Made by a program: the position numbers and the translations under genes. Below are positions 35,072 to 42,262 of a DNA stretch of 42,262 nucleotides, piece after piece. Location: the NCBI GenBank assembly GCA_003490025.1, contig DNJC01000012.1, forward strand, positions 7,736-49,997. The letters are read 5' to 3'. A model generated the notes under the pieces. The model searched no databases. It was not told where the DNA came from and saw only the letters and a list, made by a program, of their open reading frames with translations. Source of the stretch: Geobacter sp. (GTDB lineage: Bacteria > Desulfobacterota > Desulfuromonadia > Geobacterales > Geobacteraceae). Each line of letters opens with the position of its first letter. Position 1 is the stretch's first letter.

Positions 35072-36238
35072 ATGAGCAGTCACCGAATCCTTAGGGCACA
35101 GTCGTGTGCAAAGGAGGCACGCCGGGCGGTAGAGGAATTCCATGCGGCGGTGGCACAACCGGAGATGGAGTTGGTGGTCTTCTTCTGCTCCAGCGAGTAC
35201 GATCTCGAGGTGATGACCGCCGAGATCAACCGCCTTTTTGCCGGAGTCCAGGTGGTGGGTTGCACCACCGCAGGGGAAATCGGCACCGCCGGATATCGCG
35301 CGCACACCCTTTCGGGGGCGAGCTTCGGGGCGGGGAGTTGCGTTGCCGTCAGCGGAGTGCTGGATCGCCTGGGGCAGTTCGAAATTGCCAGGGGGAATGA
35401 GTTGGCGCAGGCCCTGTTACAGCGACTGGAAAACCGTGCGCCCCATGCGAATCAGGACAACAGCTTCGCCTTCCTGCTCATTGACGGCATGTCCATTCGC
35501 GAGGAGCCAGTGACGCACGCGTTGCATTACGCTCTAGGGAAGATACCTATGTTTGGCGGTTCCGCGGGTGATGATCTCAAGTTTGCCAGCACCCACGTCT
35601 TCGGCGACGGCCGCTTCCATAGCGACAGCGCCGTGCTGACCCTGGTCAGCACCTCGTTGCCTTTCAGAATATTCAAGACACAGCATTTTGTCCCCACGGA
35701 GGAACGGCTGGTGGTCACAGAAGCCGATCCCGCCAGGCGCATCGTGTACGAGATCAACGGGTTGCCCGCTGCCGCAGAGTACGCCCGGCTGATGGGCGTA
35801 GACCTGGATCAGCTCGATTCGGTGCGCTTCGCCGCTTCGCCCGTCGTGGTGATGCTGGATGGTACCGATTATGTCCGCTCCATCCAGAAGGCCAATCCCG
35901 ACGGCAGCCTCACCTTCTATTGCGCCATCGAAGAGGGGCTGGTGCTCAGGGCGGCACGCGGAGTGGATCTGGTGCACAACCTGGAGCAGACTTTCGACCG
36001 GATCCGGGAGGAAATCGGGCCGCCTCAACTGGTTTTCGGCTGCGACTGCATCCTGCGCAACCTGGAAATCTCGAACGCCGGCTTAAAGGATCGGGTCGCG
36101 GAAATCTTCCGGCACAACAACACCATCGGTTTCAGCAGCTACGGCGAGCAGTTCCAAGGGGTGCATGTGAACCAAACCCTCACCGGATGCGCCCTCGGCG
36201 CCGCTGCCGAGGAGGATGCAGGAGACGGCGATGCATGA
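35072..36238 (+). CDS. FIST-domain sensory protein
   Basis: A 388-aa soluble protein with FIST_N (about 30-225; VVGCTTAGEIGTAGY, FGGSAGDDLKF) and FIST_C (about 225-370; ending IGFSSYGEQFQGVHVNQTLT). FIST domains are proposed to bind small ligands such as amino acids and are usually encoded beside signal-transduction enzymes. CGGAGGT lies seven bases before the ATG. Its end overlaps the following PAS-GGDEF gene by eight bases, so the two are translationally coupled. The likely role is to present a ligand signal to that cyclase. Confidence 0.9.
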   Translation: MSSHRILRAQSCAKEARRAVEEFHAAVAQPEMELVVFFCSSEYDLEVMTAEINRLFAGVQVVGCTTAGEIGTAGYRAHTLSGASFGAGSCVAVSGVLDRLGQFEIARGNELAQALLQRLENRAPHANQDNSFAFLLIDGMSIREEPVTHALHYALGKIPMFGGSAGDDLKFASTHVFGDGRFHSDSAVLTLVSTSLPFRIFKTQHFVPTEERLVVTEADPARRIVYEINGLPAAAEYARLMGVDLDQLDSVRFAASPVVVMLDGTDYVRSIQKANPDGSLTFYCAIEEGLVLRAARGVDLVHNLEQTFDRIREEIGPPQLVFGCDCILRNLEISNAGLKDRVAEIFRHNNTIGFSSYGEQFQGVHVNQTLTGCALGAAAEEDAGDGDA

Positions 36239-37370
36239 GGAGAGCGCGCCAAAGGAGCAGGTCCTGCAGGCCGAGATTGCACGCCTGCAGAAGATCGTCA
36301 AGGCGCTGATGGATCGCGCCGAGCGCAACACTTCCGTTCAGGGGTCCGACTTCAACCTGTTCCAGACGGCGGTCACCCTTGAAGGTCAGGTGCGCAGACG
36401 GACCGAGCAACTTGAAGCGGCCCGGCAGGAAACGGAAAAGATGACCCGGGCCCTGCGCGAAAGCGAGAACAGGCAACGCCTGCTCATCGAAAACTCTCCG
36501 GTGAGCATCCATGAAATAGGCCTGGACGGCAGGATAAACTCCATGAACCAGGCGGGCCTCGCCATGCTGGGGCTCAAAGAGGAAAGCGCGGTTCTGGGGG
36601 GCTTATATCTGCAGACAGTAGAGTCTCAGGATCGGGAGCGGTTAGAGGAGTTGCTGCGTCGTGCCTATTGCGGGGAGACCAACCACTTCGAGTTCAGGGG
36701 GAGCGGGGGGCACGGGCAGATCTATGCATCCTGCTTTGTTCCCATCAAGCAGAAAAACGGCAGGGTCGAAAAAATCATGGGCATAACGGAGGACATCACC
36801 GAACGCAAGCACGCCGAGGAGCAGGTTCGCAATCTGGCCTTATATGACGCTTTGACCAAAGTCGCCAACCGCCGTCTGCTGATCGACCGCCTGGGTCTGG
36901 CAACTGGCTTAAGCAGACGCAGTCGCTGTTACGGTGCCGTGATGTTCCTGGATTTAGACAACTTCAAGCCGCTCAATGACAGGTATGGCCATGACGTGGG
37001 CGATTTGCTCCTGGTCGAGGTGGCGCATCGCATCAGTCATTGCGTGCGCGAGACTGACACCGTGGCGCGTTTTGGCGGCGATGAATTCGTGGTGTTGCTC
37101 GCCGAGTTGAACGAGGACGGGCAGCGATCCCGAACCAATGCCGGCATGGTGGCGGAAAAGATCCGCGCCGCGCTAGCCGAGCCATACTTGCTGATACGAG
37201 AGCGACAGGGTGCCGCAGATACCACAGTCGAGCACCGATGCACCTCGAGCATCGGAGCGGTGCTGTTCATCGGGAACGAAACCAGCATGGAGGAGATCCT
37301 TAAACGGGCGGACAAGGCGATGTATCAAGCGAAAAAGGACGGGCGCAACCTTGTCCGCTTTTTCCAATAG
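36231..37370 (+). CDS. PAS-GGDEF diguanylate cyclase
   Basis: A 379-aa soluble protein. A coiled-coil N-terminus (about 1-85) is followed by a PAS domain (about 85-200; LLIENSPVSIHEIGLDG, GITEDITERKHAEEQ) and a GGDEF domain. The active-site motif FGGDEFVVLL is intact and preceded by an I-site R-E-T-D. No membrane segment is visible. The ATG at 36231 has GGAG six bases upstream; the in-frame ATG at 36216 has its purine stretch touching the codon and is less likely. It overlaps the FIST gene, so the pair probably forms one signalling unit acting on c-di-GMP. Confidence 0.92.
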   Translation: MHEESAPKEQVLQAEIARLQKIVKALMDRAERNTSVQGSDFNLFQTAVTLEGQVRRRTEQLEAARQETEKMTRALRESENRQRLLIENSPVSIHEIGLDGRINSMNQAGLAMLGLKEESAVLGGLYLQTVESQDRERLEELLRRAYCGETNHFEFRGSGGHGQIYASCFVPIKQKNGRVEKIMGITEDITERKHAEEQVRNLALYDALTKVANRRLLIDRLGLATGLSRRSRCYGAVMFLDLDNFKPLNDRYGHDVGDLLLVEVAHRISHCVRETDTVARFGGDEFVVLLAELNEDGQRSRTNAGMVAEKIRAALAEPYLLIRERQGAADTTVEHRCTSSIGAVLFIGNETSMEEILKRADKAMYQAKKDGRNLVRFFQ

Positions 37371-37438
37371 ATGCCGCTTAAATCTTCGCCGTGTGTAAAG
37401 GACAAATGACGCAAACAACGGTAGAAGTGGAACAAAAT

Positions 37439-37482
37439 TTTGTACCACAAATGCCGGAGCCATGGTAATCTTGTGGTACAAA
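37439..37482. promoter_or_regulatory. Perfect 12-bp inverted repeat upstream of the small basic protein gene
   Basis: TTTGTACCACAA (37439-37450) and TTGTGGTACAAA (37471-37482) are perfect inverted copies 20 bases apart, 15 bases before the ATG at 37497. This looks like an operator overlapping the promoter. The spacing of the arm centres is about three helical turns (32 bases). Confidence 0.6.
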
Positions 37483-37496
37483 TAAGGAAGACGTCT

Positions 37497-37856
37497 ATGA
37501 GCGGAAAAACCAAGTACAGCGACGAAAGCGTGTACCAGATGCTGGAGTCCGAGCGCGCCCGCTGCGAATCCGTGATGGAAAGGATAGACCGGGAGCTCGC
37601 GACCCTGCCCAAGGGCTCCCTCTGCCAGCGCAGGGTCGTGAGCAACGGCAAGGTATACCTTTACCCCTGCCTGAAATACCGTGACGATGCTGGGGTGAAA
37701 CTCGTTCACGTCGCCCGGGAACAGGCGGATGAGGTGCAAGCGCAGATCGAGAGGAAAAAGCGACTGAAAGCGGTCGTGAAGGAGACCAAGGTGCGCCTCG
37801 CCACCCTGCGTGCACTGCTCGCTCGCGGACCGCAAGGCCGCAAGGACGGGGAATAA
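37497..37856 (+). CDS. Small basic conserved protein (DUF6788-like)
   Basis: A 119-aa protein, highly charged and rich in arginine and lysine. It has an N-terminal helix (YSDESVYQMLESERARCESV), the stretch LPKGSLCQRRVVSNGKVYLY-P (about 38-58) and a helical basic C-terminus. The G-S-L...G-K-x-Y-x-Y arrangement resembles small proteins grouped as DUF6788, which I recall beside nucleotidyltransferases. The ATG follows AAGGAAG by six bases. The next gene begins directly at its stop codon. It could be an antitoxin or a DNA-binding partner acting at the inverted repeat, but this is inference. Confidence 0.7.
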   Translation: MSGKTKYSDESVYQMLESERARCESVMERIDRELATLPKGSLCQRRVVSNGKVYLYPCLKYRDDAGVKLVHVAREQADEVQAQIERKKRLKAVVKETKVRLATLRALLARGPQGRKDGE

Positions 37857-38554
37857 GTGGAAATTATCCTGGACCGGAACCCGTTCCCCCCACAGGTGAG
37901 CGACCTCCTCAAGGAGCTGTGCCGAATCGGCTTCTTTCCCCATGGGCTCCTGATCGGCAGTTGGCCCATGCTCATCTACACCCTGCACTTCACCCTGCAG
38001 TACGGCTTCGCCACCAACGACGTCGACTTCGCCGTTCACGGCGCCGTCAAGGTCCCGCCCTCCCCTGAGGCCATCCCGGAATTGCTGGAGCGCCTCGGCT
38101 ACGAGCCAATAACCGACTACGACACCGGGATCGAGACCTTCGTCCAAGGACCTTCGAGGTCGAGTTCATCGGCCACCGTCGCGGGGGCGGCGCCAAGCCC
38201 ACTGCAGTGATACGTCCCTGGAAAGTATCGGCACAACTCCTCCCCTTCATCGACCTTCTCTTCATCCGTCCCTGCACGGTCAGGATCGAGGACTTTCTCG
38301 TCACCATCCCATCCCCCGAGACATTTTTCCTGCACAAGCTGCTCGTCGCCAGGAGACGTAGCGGATCGGACAAGGAGTGGAAACGCGCCAAGGACCTCCA
38401 ACAATGCGGGGCGCTGGCGGAGGTGGTCAGGGGGGAAGAAATCGGGCGCCTCCTGGGCGAGTACCGGATGTCGAGAGGAGTGAGAAATGACATCCTTAAG
38501 TCATGTGCCGAGATAGGCATCGACCCCCTCGTGTGGCCAGAAAGCGTCGGCTAA
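37857..38554 (+). pseudogene. GSU2403-like nucleotidyltransferase (NTP_transf_8), frameshifted
   Basis: Starts GTG immediately after the preceding stop codon. The first frame encodes 98 sensible residues including LIGSWPMLIYTLHFTLQYGF and ATNDVDFAV, which resembles the G-S/D-x-D nucleotidyltransferase active site of GSU2403-type proteins. At about 38147-38150 (CAAGGACC) the reading frame must shift: homology-like sequence continues in another frame (TFEVEFIGHRRGGGAKPTAV, then VRIEDFLVTIPSPETFFLHK) to the stop at 38554. One missing base explains it, giving a product of about 232 residues if restored. This could be a real inactivating mutation or a sequencing/assembly error. Confidence 0.72.
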
Positions 38555-38592
38555 GCGGGGGCTTGCCACTGGGGGGCGGGGCGGCCCCCGCT
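38554..38592. terminator. GC-rich hairpin after nucleotidyltransferase gene
   Basis: AGCGGGGGC (38554-38562) pairs with GCCCCCGCT (38584-38592), starting at the last base of the stop codon. It has no T-run. Confidence 0.4.
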
Positions 38593-38900
38593 GCCAAAGC
38601 CGGAGATTTCTTGCTTCCTGCCCCTGCTGCAAAACCCTTATTTGCCGATGACATCCTCCGGAAGTAGAACTCCCCCCCCTGTGAAAGATCCATCAGCATG
38701 TCCTGTGCTCATTCCGGCGAGATCGACATCATCGCTGTCACCTGCTCACGGCAGTAGTATTAGCAGCGGAGCGGCGCGAGAGCATATTCTTATTGTTGCC
38801 CATTAACTTTGCGTGTTATGCTGCGCCTGCCAAGGGGAGAGTATGAAGTCGCGCCTGAATCTCACCGGGGGCGTCAGGCTGAAGAGCGTGGAGATCGTGG
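38593..38900. other. Gene-free stretch before RAYT remnant
   Basis: About 310 bases without a supported gene. A 24-codon frame at 38842-38916 preceded by GGGGAG is the only short ORF with a ribosome-like site, and it has no recognisable content. The region likely includes unrecognisable parts of the decayed transposase gene. Confidence 0.4.
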
Positions 38901-38915
38901 TTGAAGACTGCTTCC

Positions 38916-39121
38916 GTGATTTTGGCTGAAGTTGCAGATTGTGCGGGAGTAAGTTCAGAAGAGATTGTTGGACCGAATCGGAGTCATGTGGTCAGCAAAG
39001 CCCGGCGTGAGTTCTATCTCTGCGCTCACGAAAGGACAGGGGGCCACACTGGCCGCTTTGGCCAAGATGACAGGGAGGACGCACGTTGCCGTGGTGGGGC
39101 AAAGAAGGATCGGGATGGGCG
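38916..39121 (+). pseudogene. Decayed C-terminal fragment of a REP-associated tyrosine transposase (RAYT)
   Basis: One frame encodes VILAEVADCAGVSSEEIVGP then NRSHVVSKARREFYLCAHE, resembling the DnaA-like C-terminal helix-turn-helix of Geobacter RAYT proteins. After ACAGGGG (about 39040) the match continues in a different frame as GATLAALAKMTGRTHVAVVG, the end of that same domain. The catalytic Y1 transposase part is absent. A REP-like sequence follows directly (39131-39157), as expected for RAYT loci. Confidence 0.6.
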
Positions 39122-39130
39122 GAAATAAAA

Positions 39131-39172
39131 TAACTTACATAACTTACCAACGTCCCCCCCGTCCCCAGTGCG
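39131..39172. repeat. REP-like repeat after the RAYT remnant
   Basis: AACTTACATAACTTACC followed by AACGTCCCCCCCGTCCCC. A diverged inverted copy is at 26701-26725, and the AACGTCCCCC end recurs in the inverted pair at 40732-40842. Confidence 0.6.
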
Positions 39173-39190
39173 AGGATGAGTAAAAGCAAA

Positions 39191-39253
39191 GTCCAACCAT
39201 CGGCACGACCGGCCCTTGAAAAACCGGGGCGGTCAGCCTCACAACCGTTATGT
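39191..39253 (+). repeat. attC-like integron recombination site A
   Basis: R''-like GTCCAAC (39191-39197), a four-base spacer, GGC, two unpaired bases, GACCGgCCC, a loop, GGGgCGGTC, one unpaired A, GCC, a spacer, and R'-like GTTATGT (39247-39253). The stem, the unpaired bases on opposite sides and the outer boxes match attC architecture. The GTTATGT box is complementary to the ACATAAC box of site B, as expected for the two ends of one cassette. Confidence 0.6.
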
Positions 39254-39284
39254 GTGATAAAGGAATGTATTAGAGGAGGTAAGA

Positions 39285-39632
39285 GTGGAACTCAAAGATT
39301 TTATTCAGGCCACATTGGAGCAAATAGTTGAAGGTGTTTCCAACGCCAAGGATTCTATTGAGGAGAAAGGAGCAATTATCAACCCAACAGGTGTTGTCTT
39401 CAAGAAAGATGGCCAGTATAACAGCTATGATCATGCGATGCCTCAAGAAATAGCATTCGACGTGGGTTTAACATCGATCGACAAAAAGGGATCTTCTGAA
39501 GGGATTGGCGTCTTCTTGGGCAGTATAAGTTTGGGGAAGAAAAATGATTCAGGAGTAGAGAGCGTCGCTGTCACTCGGGTAAAGTTTACTGTGCCCTTAG
39601 TATTGCCTCAAGGCGCAAGTCTCAAAAAATAA
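39285..39632 (+). CDS. Conserved hypothetical protein carried in a cassette-like unit
   Basis: A 115-aa soluble protein of a family I have seen as 'hypothetical' but cannot name with confidence (possibly related to trypsin-co-occurring domains). Visible parts are an N-terminal helix (MELKDFIQATLEQIVEGVSN), a polar linker with INPTGVVF, and beta-strand-like repeats EIAFDVGLTSIDKKG, GIGVFLGSISLG and VTRVKFTVPLVLP. It starts with GTG five bases after AGGAGGT. It occupies almost the whole space between two attC-like sites in the orientation expected of an integron cassette gene, and it is more AT-rich than the core genes. Confidence 0.75.
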   Translation: MELKDFIQATLEQIVEGVSNAKDSIEEKGAIINPTGVVFKKDGQYNSYDHAMPQEIAFDVGLTSIDKKGSSEGIGVFLGSISLGKKNDSGVESVAVTRVKFTVPLVLPQGASLKK

Positions 39633-39635
39633 AAC

Positions 39636-39692
39636 ACATAACCAGCGGCAAGACCGGCCCAAAACAGATCGGTCAGCCTTGTGGCGTTGGTC
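39636..39692 (+). repeat. attC-like integron recombination site B
   Basis: R''-like ACATAAC (39636-39642), spacer CAGC, GGC, AA, GACCGgccc, loop, CGGTC, unpaired A, GCC, spacer, and GTTGGTC (39686-39692). It has the same build as site A, and its R'' box starts three bases after the stop codon of the enclosed gene, as is usual for cassettes. Confidence 0.6.
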
Positions 39693-39720
39693 GGTCTGAA
39701 CTTGAAGCAGTAGAATCACT

Positions 39721-40227
39721 TTACAAAGCAAAATCTCTTAAACCCGAGTTGTCAATTGCCACTCCGATACCAGCAAGATATACATCAATGAAAGAAAGAA
39801 TATCACGGCTCGATATACGCTCGGTGAGAAATAGAGCAGAGGATACATAAACGTGGTCCATTGAGTCAGATAGAGCACAAGTGCATAACCAATGAATACT
39901 GTTAGCTTTATTTATAGCAGCCAACAAGTCGGTTTTCTGTCCCCAAGCCGGCTTTTTGATCTTCCAAGTAGTTTGAATGCCTATAAGAGATATTTTTTTC
40001 ATAAGTGAAATCAATAGAGTTGGATTCGATTCATGTTGCGCAATAAGGGTATCGTTCTCTTTGGCAGCGTCGACCTTGTATCCTTGTAACTCGAGAATGG
40101 AAGTGAGCCACTCTAATGTGACATCGGCAGGACCTTTAACATCTGTTTCCTTTAAGATAGGAGCAGCGCAAGAGGGGCAAAAGCGCGCTGTGACTGGCAC
40201 ATCAGCTTCACAAGAGGTACATCGCAT
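39721..40227 (-). CDS. Zinc-ribbon protein of unknown function
   Basis: A 168-aa protein beginning MRCTSCEADVPVTARFCPSC, an N-terminal zinc ribbon with two C-x2-C pairs. The rest (about 35-168) is a globular domain with a helix (VTLEWLTSILELQGYKV), hydrophobic strands (TLLISLMKKISLIGIQTTW) and an acidic helical C-terminus. I do not recognise it. The ATG at 40227 is chosen because AGGAGGC lies five bases upstream on the minus strand; an in-frame ATG 24 codons earlier lacks a ribosome site. AT-rich composition and its place among repeats suggest acquired DNA. It is encoded opposite to the cassette-like gene, so it does not look like a normal cassette. Confidence 0.7.
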   Translation of the reverse strand: MRCTSCEADVPVTARFCPSCAAPILKETDVKGPADVTLEWLTSILELQGYKVDAAKENDTLIAQHESNPTLLISLMKKISLIGIQTTWKIKKPAWGQKTDLLAAINKANSIHWLCTCALSDSMDHVYVSSALFLTERISSRDILSFIDVYLAGIGVAIDNSGLRDFAL

Positions 40228-40922
40228 TTTCAGCCTCCTCGTTGATCGCATTGACGGGTTCTTTATCTTACATGACTCTATTGAAATATCTAGGGACATG
40301 CGAGGTTGAGAATAGGGCGATCTGGGGGGTCAGGTCTGAATTGTTGACAAAGGGCGATCTGGCGGGTCAGGTTGAAAGCGCCGGTTCAAGGGGACAACTC
40401 GAGGGCGACAGAGGGACGTTCTTAAAATTTCGACATTTGGTGGGCCGACAATGCGAAATGGCAGAGCGAAAAAAGAGAAGGGGTCAGCCCCTAACACGGG
40501 ACAAAAAGTGCGGGACCGAGATCCCGCCCATAGGGTCAGGTCTTTATTCTTGATCTTTATGCTTCGACTCGCCCATAGGGTCAGGTCTTTATTCTTGATC
40601 TTTATGCTTCGACTGCTGGCCAAAATCAAGAAACAAGACCTGACCCTCAAGCTACTCAAGCTGCTCAAGCTGTGCATGAATCGCACTGTGAGACGGCAGT
40701 GAGGCATTGGGGCGTAGGGGGACGGGGCGTAGGGGGACGTTGTTGACATTGTTGAATTATGCAAGGCAGCCGATCTCAGGACCACCTGTTACTTTACTTA
40801 AGCCTGAATCGCAATAACTCAACAAAGTCAACAACGTCCCCCCTTGGCCTTAACACAGCAACATACCGAAACAAAAAAGAATGGTTGTGATTCTCTCAAT
40901 TCAATGAGCTGCAGAGGGTGAA
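40228..40922. repeat. Repeat-rich gene-free block
   Basis: About 695 bases without a supported gene. It contains a direct repeat AGGGCGATCTGG + GGGTCAGGT (40314-40336 and 40351-40372), a 45-base tandem duplication (40526-40569 and 40571-40614; core TAGGGTCAGGTCTTTATTC), an inverted relative of its core (40621-40646), and an inverted pair with GGGGGACGTTGTTGAC arms (40732-40758 and 40816-40842). The open frames in this block are built from these repeats. Confidence 0.75.
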
Positions 40923-42262
40923 ATGAAATTTAAATCTTTACGAAAATGGAAGAATAAAGAAGAACTGGAAGGTCTGCTGTTTTTTGCACAACGGCTTGAC
41001 GAACTATTATTCGATTTCACTCTTGACACTTACAAGCCCTCAGCTCTGAACGCTCCTTTTTTGTGCTTAGAAGCTTTAACTCTCATAGCTGAAATTGAGG
41101 GAGAGGTTATTGATAGAAACAATCTTAAACATGTTCTTGAGGAACTTGAATGGTCACTAAAAAAGGATTTAGTGGTGAAACGATTAATAGACCTTGACAT
41201 CAGCGACTATATCTTGCTTGGTGAAACAGATAGCCTCCAAAATGTTAAAATTAGACTTGAATTATTGTTTAACCGAATAGAACCGTCAAAATATCTTTAT
41301 AAGACATTCGACCTGATTTTCGAATCAATTGAAGATGTGAAAAAGAAAGATATAAATTTTTTGGCTGGAACTTTAATTACAACGCTAATAAATCAAGGCT
41401 ATCATCAAACATACCTGCATAATACAGTAGAAGACTTCTTCTTTTATGGTGACGAAGAGACCATTGACTCTAAACTTGATCTTCATAAGTTGTTCATACA
41501 CTTCAGGCTTGAAAAGAAGCAATATGAGGTTGCTTTTAGAGTGTCAAGTTTAATAAAGGAAATATCTGATTCTTGTGAAGCGTTTGATCTTAAAATACTC
41601 GATGTCAAACCAGAAACATATAAGACGGAATTCAAGCTACACAGAGACGATGTTTATGTAGTAAGCGCTGACGTTATCACCTACGACCCATATAAAGCTC
41701 GTGAAGAGGTCGAGAGACGTCTGGAAAAAGTAAAAAATCTATACGTTTTGTTCCATCACAAAAAAGGTATTAATTGGAATGAAGAAGCTTTTATTTTGTG
41801 TAAAACAGCACAGCGAGAGTTTTTAATTAAACGTCCACTGGGTCCTATGAAGAAAGGATTTGACTTAAAAGCGGAAAAAGCTGCTATTGAACTCAACAGA
41901 TTTATAAAGAATTTCGGGCTAGCATCAAGCTCTTTTGTTAAATTTGATAGGGTAGTTGATTTTCATGGATCAGCTATTGCGAATGAGATTGTTGAGTATC
42001 AACTAATAAATCTTTGGACATCATTGGAAACAATAATTCCAGCAAATTCAACTAAAAGTAAGATAGCAAATATTGTAGATAGTCTTATGCCATTTCTTAT
42101 TTTAACGTATACAAAAAAGTTGATCTTAAGATTTACATCGGATTTGATGAATTGGAACTCGGCAATTGTCAAGTCAGTTCTAAGAAAGATTCCCGATTCA
42201 AAAGGGCTAGCCTTGCCTGAAAGGGTTTTAATGCTCTTGCAGGTCGTTGAAAATAAGTCATA
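40923..42262 (+). CDS. AT-rich hypothetical gene, truncated by window end
   Basis: An open frame runs from ATG 40923 (preceded by AGAGGGTGAA) through at least 446 codons to the window edge without a stop. It begins MKFKSLRKWKNKEELEGLLF. The protein is rich in K, E, I, L and F and looks soluble and mostly helical. Near the end, IANEIVEYQLINLWTSLETI followed by IVDSLMPFLILTY resembles the start of an ApeA-like HEPN domain, but the catalytic R-x4-6-H part is not seen before the cut. Composition is far more AT-rich than the rest of the window, a sign of recent transfer. It may be a defence or mobile-element gene; this is a guess. Confidence 0.75.
   Translation, partial: MKFKSLRKWKNKEELEGLLFFAQRLDELLFDFTLDTYKPSALNAPFLCLEALTLIAEIEGEVIDRNNLKHVLEELEWSLKKDLVVKRLIDLDISDYILLGETDSLQNVKIRLELLFNRIEPSKYLYKTFDLIFESIEDVKKKDINFLAGTLITTLINQGYHQTYLHNTVEDFFFYGDEETIDSKLDLHKLFIHFRLEKKQYEVAFRVSSLIKEISDSCEAFDLKILDVKPETYKTEFKLHRDDVYVVSADVITYDPYKAREEVERRLEKVKNLYVLFHHKKGINWNEEAFILCKTAQREFLIKRPLGPMKKGFDLKAEKAAIELNRFIKNFGLASSSFVKFDRVVDFHGSAIANEIVEYQLINLWTSLETIIPANSTKSKIANIVDSLMPFLILTYTKKLILRFTSDLMNWNSAIVKSVLRKIPDSKGLALPERVLMLLQVVENKS

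Noticed and set aside
38967..38973. GTTGGAC as the start box of an upstream integron cassette matching GTCCAAC at 39191
   Set aside because: It is an exact complement, but the RAYT-like coding sequence runs through it without a break, so a chance match is more likely. It would be worth reopening if the RAYT assignment fails.
40242..40702. Open frames of 83-103 codons in the repeat block
   Set aside because: Their translations consist of repeated nucleotide units (for example duplicated RSLFLIFMLRLAHRV-like segments), not protein.

Overview
The window looks like a chromosomal segment of a Geobacter-type delta-proteobacterium (Geobacterales; Citrifermentans/Geomonas-like). Supporting signs are GC-rich housekeeping genes, abundant sensory and c-di-GMP proteins, short-chain acyl-CoA metabolism, and several families of dispersed intergenic repeats. 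The genus is inference from gene content. No rRNA, tRNA or CRISPR array was seen.

Layout. 1-7776: core genes. recQ runs forward and converges on a minus-strand group (outer-membrane barrel, zinc/cadmium-type CDF exporter, ilvA). A divergent trxB-comM pair follows. 7777-12403: Uma2-type nuclease-fold protein, CapA-like protein, OmpA-like barrel, amidohydrolase and a BrnT/BrnA toxin-antitoxin pair. 12598-15832: DGC zinc-binding protein, an AT-richer orphan membrane protein, a second BrnT/BrnA pair on the minus strand, and an ECF sigma factor with a cysteine tail plus a small membrane protein.

16206-24394 is the most striking region. It holds a receiver-only response regulator, a HAMP sensor with a degenerate kinase core fused to a DEDDh 3'-5' exonuclease, a 63-aa two-helix protein, a CbrA-like SLC5 transporter/histidine kinase, and a CBS-DUF294 nucleotidyltransferase. 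All lie on one strand, and the first four are coupled or closely spaced. I infer one signalling system that senses a transported carboxylate and has a nucleotide-directed output. 24571-26641: AzlCD exporter, a methyltransferase remnant and a HEPN/MNT pair.

27118-32314: acyl-CoA metabolism. It contains an acyl-CoA dehydrogenase, a thiolase-fold protein lacking the usual nucleophilic cysteine, its DUF35 zinc-ribbon partner, and a convergent acetoacetyl-CoA synthetase. 32562-37370: a dCache-PAS-GGDEF cyclase and a FIST/PAS-GGDEF pair, both cyclases with intact GGDEF and I-site motifs. 37439-38554: a small basic protein and a frameshifted GSU2403-like nucleotidyltransferase behind a perfect inverted repeat.

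38555-42262 is accessory DNA: a decayed RAYT transposase fragment with REP-like repeats, what appears to be an integron gene cassette (a gene between two attC-like sites with matching R boxes), a minus-strand zinc-ribbon gene, a dense repeat block, and a strongly AT-rich gene cut by the window end.
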